Assembly: GCA_023376005.1 (NCBI GenBank) | Contig: CM042145.1 | Coordinates: forward strand, 92,203,725 to 92,267,724 | Length of the DNA: 64,000 bases | From: Doryteuthis pealeii | Lineage: Eukaryota > Mollusca > Cephalopoda > Myopsida > Loliginidae | Direction: 5' to 3' | In this document: positions 11,801 to 24,900 of the stretch, in pieces | How positions within the stretch are numbered: position 1 is the first letter of the stretch | Layout: every line of letters starts with the position of its first letter | Translations under genes and position numbers: made by a program | The notes under the pieces: generated by a model | What the model saw: only the letters and a program-made list of their open reading frames with translations | What the model was told of the DNA's origin: nothing | The model's database searches: none

Positions 11801-14800
11801 ATTAACAATCAGCTAATTTTCAATCACGATTGCCAACTTGAAAAAAAAAAAAAATCGGTCTCATTACTTTCTAGACCAACCTCATATACAGTGACCAATA
11901 TACAGTGTGCAGCAGAAATACCTCCCACAAATGTCCTGTGTGATGCAAGTGGCAATGGTAGCTCCATCTAGCTAATGTCTTACCATTATTTTTTTATTTT
12001 TTCCAGATATGATAATGGCTTGGACTGGTGCACATTGTGCGCTTGCTTTTGAAACATTTTTTAAGACTGGTGAAACTGTAATTGCTACACAGAGAGCTTT
12101 TCATGCTCATTTCATGTTAAAGAATTTTCTTATTCCAGATAAAATTTTCAACCCATAACCGTATTGATTTTCTATCCATAAGAGTATCATTCCAATATAA
12201 TATGAAATGAGCACAGAAGCAATTACAGATTCACCAATCTTAAAAAAAGCATTTCAACAGCAAATCCAAATGAACACCCTCCACCAGTCCAAACCATGAT
12301 CTTAACTGAACATATCGGAAAAATAAAAAAATAAAAAATAAAAAAATGGAAGCTAGATGGAGCTATCATTACTTCTTGCCTAAATTCATTTGCACCAGAT
12401 AGAAGACAGTTTAAAATGTGTGGGGTATTTCTGCTGCAAACTGTATTATAAAAAATGTGTAAGTTAAAAGGGAAAAAAAAAAAAGGCTTTACAAAACTTA
12501 TGCTTTCACACTGAATCCAATATAGATAAACATTATAAACAAATTTTATTTTTTTCATTTTAGACTCAATGAATACAAGAATTTTTTTGGGGGGGGAACA
12601 ATAGATATAAAAAAACATTTTTTTCATTTTAGATTATGTAAATACAAGAATTTCTTTTTTTCTATTTTTTTCATCAATAGATATGAAGAAAAATTAATTT
12701 TTTTTCATTTTAAATTCGGTAAATATAAGAATTTTTTTTTTTTTTTGCAGCAATAGATATAAAAACAAAACAAATTCAACTAATGATAAAGCCAAGCCAA
12801 TTGCAAAGGCTGTTTTTGATTAGAGCTAAGTTTTGTCTAAATACTGACAAAAGAAATCTCAATGGTTACAAAATATGATGAGAATCAACAAGCATAAAGA
12901 ATCTCCAGAGCTCCACTCAAAAATGAACATATTTTTGCTATCATTAAACTCTTAACAAAATCTTGCTCGGTACATCATAAAAGAATAATGTAACAATAAT
13001 TTAACAAAGTTCAGATCAAGTAGTATAAGCATTAGCTGGATGAAAAAGGCCTGCGATTATAAACCAATCAGAATGCAAATTGGAATTAACTGCAAAGCAT
13101 TATTAAAGTAGTTCATCTGCGCATATTTACATGATGTTTTAGCAGCTTTAACAAAGAGTGCATTGTGCCAACTGTTAACCTATTAAATACTATATACAAA
13201 TTTCTAACACCATGGTAGATTAACAATTTATTAGACAAGGGTTTTGAAATAATTATTATAAATCAAAAAAAAATATTCAGAAGTATTATTTGAACTATTG
13301 TCCTAATCTCTATTGTTATCTACACAACGTTTCGGTCGATGTGCCCTCCGGCCTTCTTCAGGTATTTCTTGTCAGATTTGGGAATCTTCTCTAACTTAAT
13401 AGCCTTCTCTTCGAGCTGGGGAGCCTTCATGTCGTAATAGAGAGCCTTCACAGAACTTTGAACCAAACACTTTATTCAATCCACAGGGGTAGACTGTTCC
13501 CGTTCTGCTAACCATTGGACACATGGCACAATGGCGTTGAGTTAATACAGTTCTAAGTGACAGTTACTTCTGGGCTGCAGGTTCAATGCTGGTCAAGGGC
13601 GACAGTAACATAGAATAATTAACACAGCTTAATACTTGTACCCAGGTCATGGTTAACGGAATGAGAACAGTCTACCCCAATGGATTAAATAAAAGGTTCA
13701 GTTTGAAGTTCTGTGAAGGCTCCCGATTATGACATGAAGGCTCCCAAGTTCAAGAAGATGGTTCCTGAATTCGAGAAGATTCCTGTGTCCAACAAGAAAT
13801 AACTGAAGAAGGACAGAGAGCACATCAGCCAAAACATTGTGTAGATAACAATAAAGATGTATTAATTCAACCCTTATATCCATTGCACCATGTATCCAAC
13901 TGGACAACAGTCCGAATAATCCAAATAATCCAAATTATCAAGCCTCATCTCAAAAACTCAGAAATGTTCAGAAGGTTGCATGTTTCTTGTTGATTTTTGA
14001 CATAGTCAGTGATGGTTTTTTTTGTTTTTTTTTAATTATTTCTTACAGGAGTAAGCTCAACACAGGACCAATTTTTTTAAGCATAGTTTAATAGGTTTTC
14101 CTTCTACTAGACTGTTTACAAATCTTTCTTTATACAACTGATTTGCATAGTCAATACAACTGGTCTGGCAACTGACTTGGTAAATACTTATAAGGGTAAG
14201 GCCATGTTCCCAATCCCCCTCAAATTTTGCTGAAATTGTGTCCAAGTGTGGATTACATTAAAGTTAAACAATCCCCAAAATTTGAGCTTCCAATTCCAAA
14301 GATTGGCTGAGTTATGTCAATTTTTAGCTCTCCAAATTTGAGGGTGAGTCGCGAAAAATGGCGACTTTTTGTAATCTATTTTTGTCTGTAAAATAAGTTC
14401 TAGAGCTTCCCTACTCTTAAAAATTGGTTTATAAAAGCATTTTGGCTTAAAGTTAACCAATTTTAAGTTATCAATGATTTCTCCCAGACTTCCAACACCA
14501 GTACTCAGGCACCATCTTTCAAGCTTTCTGGGTCTTTGAATGTCGGCCCAAACCCCACCAGATTCTTCGTCATGGTCATCATGTACACCACATCTAAATG
14601 TCTTCAATGTACGCTGAAACCCAAGATTAACTTGCTGTCCATCATTTCACTAAAATAGCTTGTATCGAACTATGCCAAAAAACTTGCTACTTTGTAGTGA
14701 ACAATGCCATGAGACTTGTTTCTTGTCTCCTTTAACTAGAGATTGGCGGTTTAACCAAAAAAACTTTTTCCAGTTTCATCTGCACAACAGAAAATGAAAT

Positions 14801-15895
14801 TTTTTTTATAAAACCAAAACCATCAGTGTAATGGTATTACTACTGAGCAACCATATCAAAGGAAACATGGTAAAAAAAGACCTTCAGATTTTAATAAAAT
14901 TAAATTTTATCAACATTACTATTGTAAGAGGAAAAGATTGAATAAAAATATGATAAAAACATTTAATTAGCTATTTCTTTAGGAAATAAATGTGAAATCT
15001 ATTTGTTTACAAAAGAAATTTTTAAAAAAAAAGGAAAAAAAGAAATATATCAGTTATGACACTGAAATCTATTTTATATTTTAGCATACAATGTTTTCAA
15101 ATGGGGAAAAAAGGAAATACCAATCTAAAATCTATTTGTTTCAGTTATCAAAGTTAAATGTTTAAAAAAAAAACTTTTTGTAGTAAAAATGAATAGATAA
15201 TTAGTACCCCTAAATCTCTAATCATTATTACACAAAGGAATGAATGGTTTCCTTAGAAAGAAGAAATACTAAATTAAATGTGAAACCAAACCAGAAACTG
15301 AGATATAAAAAAAAAAAAAGAAATAAAAAAAATAACCAAAATGGATACCGAAACCAAAATTGCCAAACTGCCCAACTCTACCTCTGACCGACAAAGGTAG
15401 CCTTGAGTCATTGACCATAGGAAGCGAACCTGAACGAGAATGACATGTAGTTGAAGCACATAGAACAGACCTTTGTGAAAGAGAGAGATTAAATGGACGA
15501 GACTTTGTCATAAAGAAGGAAAACGTGTCCCATCTGCATTTGTTGGTTAAGAGGACATGAGAAACAAGTCTCTCGGCATTTGTATTATTTGGATTATTCA
15601 GACTATCGTCCTCATCATTATTATTATCTACACAACATTTCTGCCAATGTGGCCTCCAGCCTTCTTCAGGTATTTCTTGTCAAACTCAAAAAACCTTCTC
15701 TACAGTTTACCCCCGTGTATTGAATAAAGGGGTTCGAAATATACTCACTTTTATGCATTAAAATATTAACAGCAAAATGAAGGATTATTTTTTAATACCT
15801 TTTACTTACTGATCCCAAATATACTCACTTTTATGCATTGACGAAAAATCTGTGGCAAAGAGGTTAGCTGTACCTGTTTTCAATGAAGCTACCAT

Positions 15896-15934
<39 letters not shown>

Positions 15935-18900
15935 CATCATTTGAAATATCATGTTTCTAGTAGTCTGGCATGCAAAGGATGCAGAGTATGCTTTTCAGCC
16001 TGCAAAACTGCGAAGGTGAATTTAACACCCACACACCTGGTAAGTTAAGAGGTTAGTGGACTGAACTTATTTTTTTGTTAGAAAAAACCTTTTGAATTGG
16101 AATCATAATTTAAACAGGCTTATTGTGATGAAATTAATAAAAATTTCATTACAATAATGTTTATAGCTGAAACCAAAATAGCAGAACGTGAAATAATTGA
16201 ACAATAGCAAAAAAAAGAAAAAAAGAAAAAGAAGAAAAAAAAAAAGCAAGTGTAAAAAAAAAAGGAAGGTAGGCATTTGCATCCTCACTTAAGATGGGAA
16301 ATTGTTATATAGGGATGTCGTTTATGTGAAGAAAAGATGAATTGCTGAATGAATAAAAGTCAAGGAGGTTCAGACAGAAAAAAGTGGGTGTCAAGAATCA
16401 GAAGAGGGGTAAATACACTTACCAAGGAGAAAAATCTACACTGTAAAAGGTAATCAATGGAACAAAATAGAAATATATACAAATAACTTCAGAAAAAAAA
16501 AAAGAAAAAAAAAAGAAATTCATAAAAACTATATAGATTTTTTTTACAATATATTTACCATTTTGCACCCCCCCCCCTTATTAGAATTGTATATATCCTA
16601 TTTCTGATAAACTACCAGCACACACACAAAAAAAAAAAAAAAAATTTCTGTTTTTTTTTTGGGGGGGGCACCCTGTATTTCAACCATGGCATACTATACT
16701 CCAGGCCTGCTCATGGTGCAACTGAGAGCCAGAACTAGAAGCCTACTGAAAATTGTTAACTATTTTTCAAAATACTTAGAACAACAATTTCACCAATACC
16801 TGAGGATAATAAGATGTGTTAAAAGTAGAGATGGGTGGTTTAACCGAAAAAACAATTTTTTTTTTTTTGGTTTCATCTTAACTCCAAAAAACTGCACCAA
16901 ATTTTTTTACAAAACTGAAACTGTGTTATTACTACTGAGCAACCATATCCAAGGAAACATGGTATAAAAAACTTTCAGATTGTAATTAAATTAAATTTTA
17001 TCAGCATTTATATTATCATAAGATGAAAAGATTGAACATAAATATGATAAAAACAATTGACTATTTTATGGAAATTAAGGAAATCTATTTGTTATAAAAG
17101 AAAAAAAAAAAAGGAAATATAAATACACTTCAGAAATCTTTTAATTTTTATCATAGAATGATTTCAAATAGAAAAAAAAATTAAATATGACATGATGTCC
17201 AAAATCTATTTGTTTCAGTTATCAAAGTTAAATAAAAATACTTTTTGTAGTAAAAGTATGTAAACAAACAAAATAGTAAATAAAAATAAAAATTCATTGC
17301 CAGTTTTGCCTTAATGTTAAATTTTATGAAATCAAATTTTTTAAGGGGTAATTCTTTTTTGCTAAGCCAGTACACCAATCGCAAAATAAAGTTGTAAACA
17401 AGAAAAATGTATGAAGATTTTTTTAATAAATAAATTTGTTTTTATCTAGGGAATGCACTTAAATTAGATATTAATAATTAAAATGGTTCTTATTTCACTT
17501 TTAAAATGTGTATATATGCGAGTCTCAGGTAAGTATTTGGGGGGTTGTTACAAATAAAATGTTTCTATCAGCAAATACACCTAAAATTAGATATTAAATA
17601 AATAAATAAAGTTTTAATCTCAGTTTTAAAATGTGTATATTTTCAAATCTGAAAGTCATTTTTTTTAATGCAAAGTAAAAATTATCCTTTTTTTATCCAC
17701 TAATGTTCGGTGGGGTTCTGCTTCTAAAATTCTTCAAAATAGGAAAATTATTTCATTTTATTTTTACAAATATCTTTTTTTTTTTTTTTTAAATTTCAGT
17801 CTTAAAATGTGTATCTAAAAAAGAATAAGTGATACTCGGAGATTTGGAAATATACCCATTATAAAACTGAAATTAAAAACATTTAATTTTTTTTTTTAAT
17901 ATTAAATTTGAGATCTATTCACTAGATAAAAACAGATTTATTTAGAAAAAAAAAAAAAGAAAAAAAAAAAAAAGAGTTCATTCATTTTCCTTGTTTAAAA
18001 GAAATTTATTAGAAAAACCCCAATAACAGTTAACTGGCATAGCAGAAAAGAATTACCATATTTTTAATCATTTTAAACATGAGGGGTTTCATTTTTTGGC
18101 TTTTTAAATGTCACAAACATGGATAATTTATGTGATGATTTCTTTTGTATTTTACTAAATTTTTAATAAATATGGTGTTTGTTTATAGTTGACAATTTAT
18201 TCAAAAGTTTAATAAATAAACTTTAATCATGAATTCTATGACTAAATTACCTCTAAAGACTAAAAAGGTGAATAATCCTTACTTTTTTTTTTTACCCACC
18301 CTTTGTTTAACCGTTTTCGCAGGTTTGAGTTTTCGAGAGCACTAATTTTTACGCATGTCTATAAATTTTCATTACCTTACTTAAAACTAAAAGGTTTAAT
18401 ATCCAAAATTAGTGTCGAAAATAAAAATTAAAAAAATAATATAACCAAACCAAGGCACTAGTTCTAAACTAATTATATTGGTTATCTTCAGGATATGCAC
18501 TCCCAAATTTTTCTGTCTTTTTTTTTTTTTTTAAATGGAATGCTCTCTTCAAATTAACAGTGGGAGCAAGCCTAGTACTCTCTTTTGATCCGCTTTCTTT
18601 TTTTTGGGGGGGGGGATAAATTTACTTTTCATCTGAATTCTTAAATAATTTTCTTTTACATTAAATTATTTTGGGCATTTTTCAATGAATATGTCTCAAT
18701 GAACTTTTTTGTAACAATGAATTAAATTAAGAAAATTTGAAATCTTTCATTGAGACATATTTATTGAAAAATTTACTTGTGTAATAAAATTACATAAGAA
18801 AATGAATGGTTTCCTTGGAAAGAAAAAAATACTAAATTAAAAACCAAAAACCGAACTAGAAACCATGGTATCAAGGGGGAAAAAAGAAAACAAAATCGAT

Positions 18901-21900
18901 ACCAAAATAAAAATTACCAAACCACCCAACTCTAGTTAAATAAATGAAAATATGTAATATTGTTGTAGACACTGTAAGTATTAAACAAAACAAAGAGGTA
19001 ATTAAGATTTCTGGTAAAAGATATGATCTACATAATGTTGAAATAGAAACATTCACGCTATTTACAGGTCTCGGTGAACACTTTATTCAAATGATAAGTG
19101 ATATTCCAAATATAAGTAAAGATTTCTTTGAGTGAGAGCTAGCTACTCCAGTGTTGTTGGCTTAAAAAATTTAAACTGAAACTAAAATACCCTGCTCCCA
19201 TTGGATCAAGGAACATTTAAAATAGGCCTCCAGTTCTGGCTCTCAGTTGTTCCATGAGCAGGCCTGGAGTATAGTACGCCATGATTTCAACTTAGTGAAT
19301 TTGATAGCATCTAGACATAACAGAGTTAAAATCTTAAAACAATCTACGATTTTCTGTATTTCTTGGTGTTTGAATATATCAATCAATTGTCTATAGTGAG
19401 AGTAATTAACATTCAAAGCCTTTTTTGGACAACTGAACTCCTTTTTGTTGGTATTTTCACAGTATTTCAGCAGATCAATTCTACAGCCTTCTTCAAATAA
19501 ATAATTTGTAAGTAATGAATGATTGATTTATTGATTGATTGATTTTAACAGCATGCCAACCGTCTAGGATTATTTTATGCTTACGGGTTAGATAATAACA
19601 TTCTACTCGCCTCGGAATCGCAAGGTTCTGAGTTCGATACCAGTCCCCGCCAACTCAGCGTATGAGTAGCACAGATTGTATAATCTGATCTGTGCGGCAA
19701 AGTGGGGAGCTGACTTTAGGTGTGGCGCTCCACCTAAGCAAAAATACTCCCTCTGGTCTAGCGCTAGCGAAAAGAGGATAGACTCCCTCGCTGTCCGGCA
19801 GATACCGACAATAGGCCACTCCGCCAACTTTACTTTTTACTTTATTTACGTGTTTAGCTATTTGTTCGAATTTTTTACATAAAGTTTGATGTGTATTATT
19901 TTGATTTTTCAGGCTGTTTTCCTCATCTTTATTGTGGTATATAAAATCACGTTTCAGACACTGTATCCTCTAGCCTTCTTCAGGTGTTCCATGTCTATCT
20001 GAGCATAGCAATGACCAACCTGGGAAATCATTTTAAATAGTTTTTTGATCAAATAAGACATTGAAGAACTTTTGTGTTATGTTTTTACATACAGATAAAA
20101 TACAGAAGACTGAAATGATAATGCAAGACCAGGTTGTTGGAAAATTAACAAGGTTTTATTTAACACAGGGTAGAGAATGCTTCTACCCTCAAGTGACTTA
20201 ACAGCCCAAACGTGCTGACGTACGTGGTCAGCTGCGTCCACCAGTCCAAACTGAAGTCCAAAAGTAACATGGCAAAACCCCCACGGGTTCCCATCAGTCC
20301 CCTACTGATCAAAGGGTAGCAACTCTATTTTTGTTAGGTCTTCCTAACATTTTGAAGATCTCATTCAAAATGATTTCCAAGATTACAGTTATTGCCATGA
20401 TTGGATAAACAGGGAACACCTGAAGAAGGCCGGAGGTTATAGCAGCCGAAACGTTGTGATTTTACATACCATAATAAAGACGAGGGCAATAGTTACAAAA
20501 ATCAAAATAATTTGTGTAGTTGTTTACGTACACAGTTATATGATATCCAGTATACCTATCTAAAAATAACAATAATTTGCACATTGTTGTATGTTTTCAA
20601 GTATTCCTATCTAATATTAATAATTTATACACAATTAAGTAATTGGTAAGCTTTGAAGTAATTATTTCAATTTGATCCAAATCATTTGTTTGCATGGGCC
20701 GGGTTAGCTCAGTCGGTAGAGCGTTCGGCTAGAAACCACAAGGTTCCTAGTTCGATACCGGTTCTCACCAACTCAGCATATGAGTAGCACAGGGATCTGT
20801 GTGGTAAAGTAAGGAGCTGATGGTAGGTATGGCGCTCCACCTCAGACACCAAAAACAATCTCCTTGGTCTTGTGCTATTGAAAAGAGGATAGACTCCCTC
20901 GCTGACTGGCTGATACCGACTTTAGGCCGCCACGATGATTTTACTTACTTTATATGGTTTCATGTAACTAATAATAATTCTTAGTAAACAGTTATAAAAC
21001 TAAAAAGTAAAGTCATTGGGGTGGCCTTAAGTCGGTATCAGCCAATCAGCGAGGGAGTCTATCCCCCTTTCACTAGCGCTAGACCTAGGATTATTATTTT
21101 TTGCGTCTGAGGTGGAGCGCCACACGTACCATCAGCTCCTTTCTTTACTGCACAGATTCCTGTGCTACTCATACGCTGAGTTGGCGAGGGCCAGTATCGA
21201 ACACGGAACCTTGTGGTTTCTAGCCGAACGCTCTACCGAATGAGCTAACCTGGCCCTACAATAATTTAGTTATATGGTGTCAAGTATTCCTATTGAATAC
21301 TAATAATCTTTAAATAACTATTTGATTCATAGATTGGACCCTAACAGTTACAACCACTCCAGGCCAGAGTGAACCTGGGGGTACTCCACACTCCCCAGAT
21401 CAGAACTGGAGACTCACAATCAGATGCAGTTTAGTATTATACCCAGAACACCTCTTTTTTGGAGGGTGGTCCTACTATTCTGCAGTGGATACAGTCAGCA
21501 TATTCTAAGCCACACCAACAGGTCCGGGAAAGAATGAGGTCTTTTCTTCCTCTATTCACCAAAAAGAAAAAAGAAAAAATGAAGACCCCCCCCCTTACAC
21601 ACACACACACACACTCTTTTTAATTAATTCTCTATCTGAAGAAGGCTGTAGAATGAAATGTTATGCTAATAAGAAGAAGAAAAAAAAGGAGGTGTACTGT
21701 TATCTGAACAAAGCTGGAAATACTCGGTTAATCAGTGTTTTAGAATTTCCCATCTGTTAGATTCCAATTGGAATATACAAAAAAGAAAACTTTGGATGTT
21801 TTTTTTTACTTTCCTGAAAACTAGTGGTTCTCAACCTTAATCCATGGACCCTCTTTCTTTTATTTTTTTTGGCGGGTATCCCTATAGCCATTCCACAGAA

Positions 21901-24900
21901 AAACAAAAAGCTTCTTATATTTTCCACTAATAAAAAAGTAAAAGATTTGGTTAAATCGAACTTAACGGACCTAAATTCCACCTTCGTATGTCACCCCGTC
22001 GAAAAAAAAAAAAAAAAAAAAAAAAATCAGGGAATTAACCGAATTTAATGAAAGGTTCAGTGTTGATATATTAATGAATAAAATATATAATGCACCAGTT
22101 ATTTTATTTAAAAACTTTTACATTTTTTCAGATCAGTTAACTTTGAATCACGTATCTTTGATAATCTGTGTTACACTGCATCTAAGATTTGAACTTGTCT
22201 CACCATGTCCATTTCCTACGACAGTAACCATTGTACCACGCGCCTCCTTGGTGTTTGTTTTTCTGTGAACCCCCAGTAATGTTAATGGACCCTGGTTGAG
22301 AACCACTGCTCTAAACAAATGTAGGTTTTTTGATTTCAGAAACATCTTAGTCAAAGAAACAATCCAAAATTTAGATTTTGATATTTTCTATGGAATTTCT
22401 AACTAAATGTGTGTAAGTGCTTGAGAGCACAATTAGCATTCATACAGAAAAAAAATTTCTTAGATAAAAGAAAAAAATATTAATGTTAAGAAGCACAATG
22501 TGATCTTTATTAACAAGTTATAAGTATATATATATATATATATATAATATATTAACAATATATATATAATATAATAACAATATATATATAATATATTAAC
22601 AAGTTATAGGTCTATATAATCTGAATAAGTGGGCAGCTCATGTAATGTAATAGTTATCAGTCCAGAGCAGCGTTTCTCAACCTGAGTTCCCCAGAACCCT
22701 AAGGTTCCACAAAAGGTCCCTAAGGGTTCTGCAATAAATGTTTATGTTATGTTTATGTTATGTTTATTTTTTATGTTTGAGCTTATAATTTCTTTTGTGT
22801 GAATGTAAACTCCCCGATAAAGTATTATAAACGAACAGTATGAATTTTATTGAGCATTATCGAAAAATTTGACAAAGCAGTATTAATTTTTCCTTAAACT
22901 AGTTATTCAAATAGATATACTATGATATTCACCACGTGAACTACGATCGAAAATAAAATGAGAAAGATATGGTATACAATTTTGTTTTTGCACAGGGGTT
23001 CCTGGAGACATTTAATTTATTTTAAGGGTTATGCAAGGATAAAAAGGTTGAGAAACGCTGAGCTAGAGTAACAGACTATTGTTAGTGAGTTGATTTCTCA
23101 CTGGGTACCCTCATATGCCTATATATGTCAAATTAAGCTGATTAAATTACTACTTAATCTGAACAAATAACAGAAATTACTTAGAAATTCAAGTCTAACA
23201 TGTCTACACTCTTCAGATAAAAAAGTAACTCTAAGTTAAAATCAATTTAATCAAAGAATAAAAATTACACATAAAATCATTAAAGGATCAGAACTATCTT
23301 AACAAAAAAAACATCATCATCATCATCATCATCATTATTGCACACAATTGTAATAAGTATTAGTCCAGGTTAAAAGGGCGGGAAGGGTAACCTATGACCA
23401 AACTTTTTTAGACTTTATTTTCAATGTAGGTATCATTGGGGAATGAGAAAAGTTATGGTAAATGGGCCAGGCTTTAGCCCATTTATGAAAACTTTTCTCA
23501 TTCCCCAATGATACCTGCATCAGAAAAAAAAAAAAAAAAAAAAAAAAAAGGTTCAGCTTTGGGTTATCATTACAGGTAACATTGAGGAACTGTTATATAC
23601 CCTACCTATGAACATTAATGGGTATGTCCTAATCCTCATAAATACGGGAGTATTATGCTGACTGAGTAGTCTTATACCACTAGCAGTGGTTTACCTTCTT
23701 TATGTCACTGGCAAGTATTGTATTTTGTTAATGATGTAAAAATTCCATTTCATTTCCAACCTCCGTTTGGTTATTTCTCATTTAATAACTTTTGTTAGGT
23801 TACAAAAGGAATGAGAAAAGTTATGTTAAATGTGCCAGGATTTAGCCCATATATCAAAACTTTTCTCGTTCCCCAATGATACCTGCATCAGAAAAATTAA
23901 GTCTAAAAAGAAAAAGAAAAAAAAAGTTCAGTTTTGGGTTATCCTTACCACGCTTTTAACTGGTCTATACTGATGTGGATGGTATAATGGTTACTGTCGT
24001 AGGAAATGAACATGGTGAGACAAGTTCAAATCCTGGACGAGGCGGTTTGCATTTCACATAGCGCTAATACCCTCGGGAAAGGTATGAATCCAATTATAGT
24101 TTGTCTAGCTATGGGTAAATAGTAGTGCAGACTGGGCTTTTTAACCATGGCTAGGCAACCATTCTAGGACAAGGAAAACTCTGAATTCAAACCTGTTAAA
24201 CTCTGCCTAAAAAATTGACCTTGTGTCACATCCTGCTCGTGCGGAGGGGTTGGTAAATATGTACATTCTGGGTACTTATTATTATGAAAAAGCTGGGCTC
24301 TCGCTCTAGTGGAGTAAGTAATTCTTCTAGCATGCCAGTCTGCTAGATATTGATGGCACCCTAAGTCGGTATCAGCCAGACAGCGAGGGAGTCTATTCCC
24401 TTTTCACTAGTGCTAGACCAAGGAGATCATTTTTGGTGTCTGAGGCCAAGCGCCACACCTACCATCAGCTCCTCAAGCTACACAATCCTCTAGATATTCA
24501 ACTATCCATATCAGCTTCAAGTTTTACAACCAAATCCAAGCAGGCTGACATTTGCTTGGTTAAATTTAACAGCATAGCAACTAGGGTTATTTCATGCCTA
24601 GAGGTTAGAGAATTGTATTCTTTGTATACTATTTCTCTGAATTTTTGAGTTGAGGCTTGATAATTAGTATCATTTGGATTATTCGGACTATTGTCCTCAT
24701 CTTTATTGCTATCTGTACAACATTTCAGCCGATATGCCCTCTGGATACCCCCGTGGATTGAATAAAGCGTTGGGTTCAAAGTTCCGTGATGGCTCCCAAT
24801 TATGAAAAGAAGGTCCCTGAGTTCAAGAAGGCTCCCGAGTCTGACAAGAAATACCAGAAGAAGGCCAGAGTGCATATCGACCAAAACGTTGTAAAGATGA

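Larger units (their letters stand above)
16683..19292. repeat. Inverted-repeat-bounded block enclosing a hAT-like element
   Basis: The outer arms are 16683-16750 (CATGGCATACTATACTCCAG, GAGAGCCAGAACTAGAAG) and 19215-19292, its reverse complement with few differences. A family-T hAT element (16826-18934) fills most of the space between. The arms read MAYYTPGLL on the outward strands, which may be incidental. Confidence 0.75.

Noticed and set aside
12223..12627. 134-residue minus-strand frame
   Set aside because: It is mostly low-complexity Phe and Ile from T-rich repeats. Only its last residues reflect the inverted transposase remnant.
20425..20470. Hammerhead-ribozyme-like core (CTGAAGA, a stem, then GAAA) in repeat P
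   Set aside because: The CUGANGA box, stem II and GAAA are present in several copies, but the sequence after GAAA does not close a stem III ending in a UH cleavage site, and no matching stem I is seen. A covariance-model search would be decisive.
20696..20770. Possible functional tRNA-Lys gene
   Set aside because: The A- and B-boxes are good, but the anticodon arm does not fold and the sequence continues into a body shared by ten other copies. It is a SINE head.
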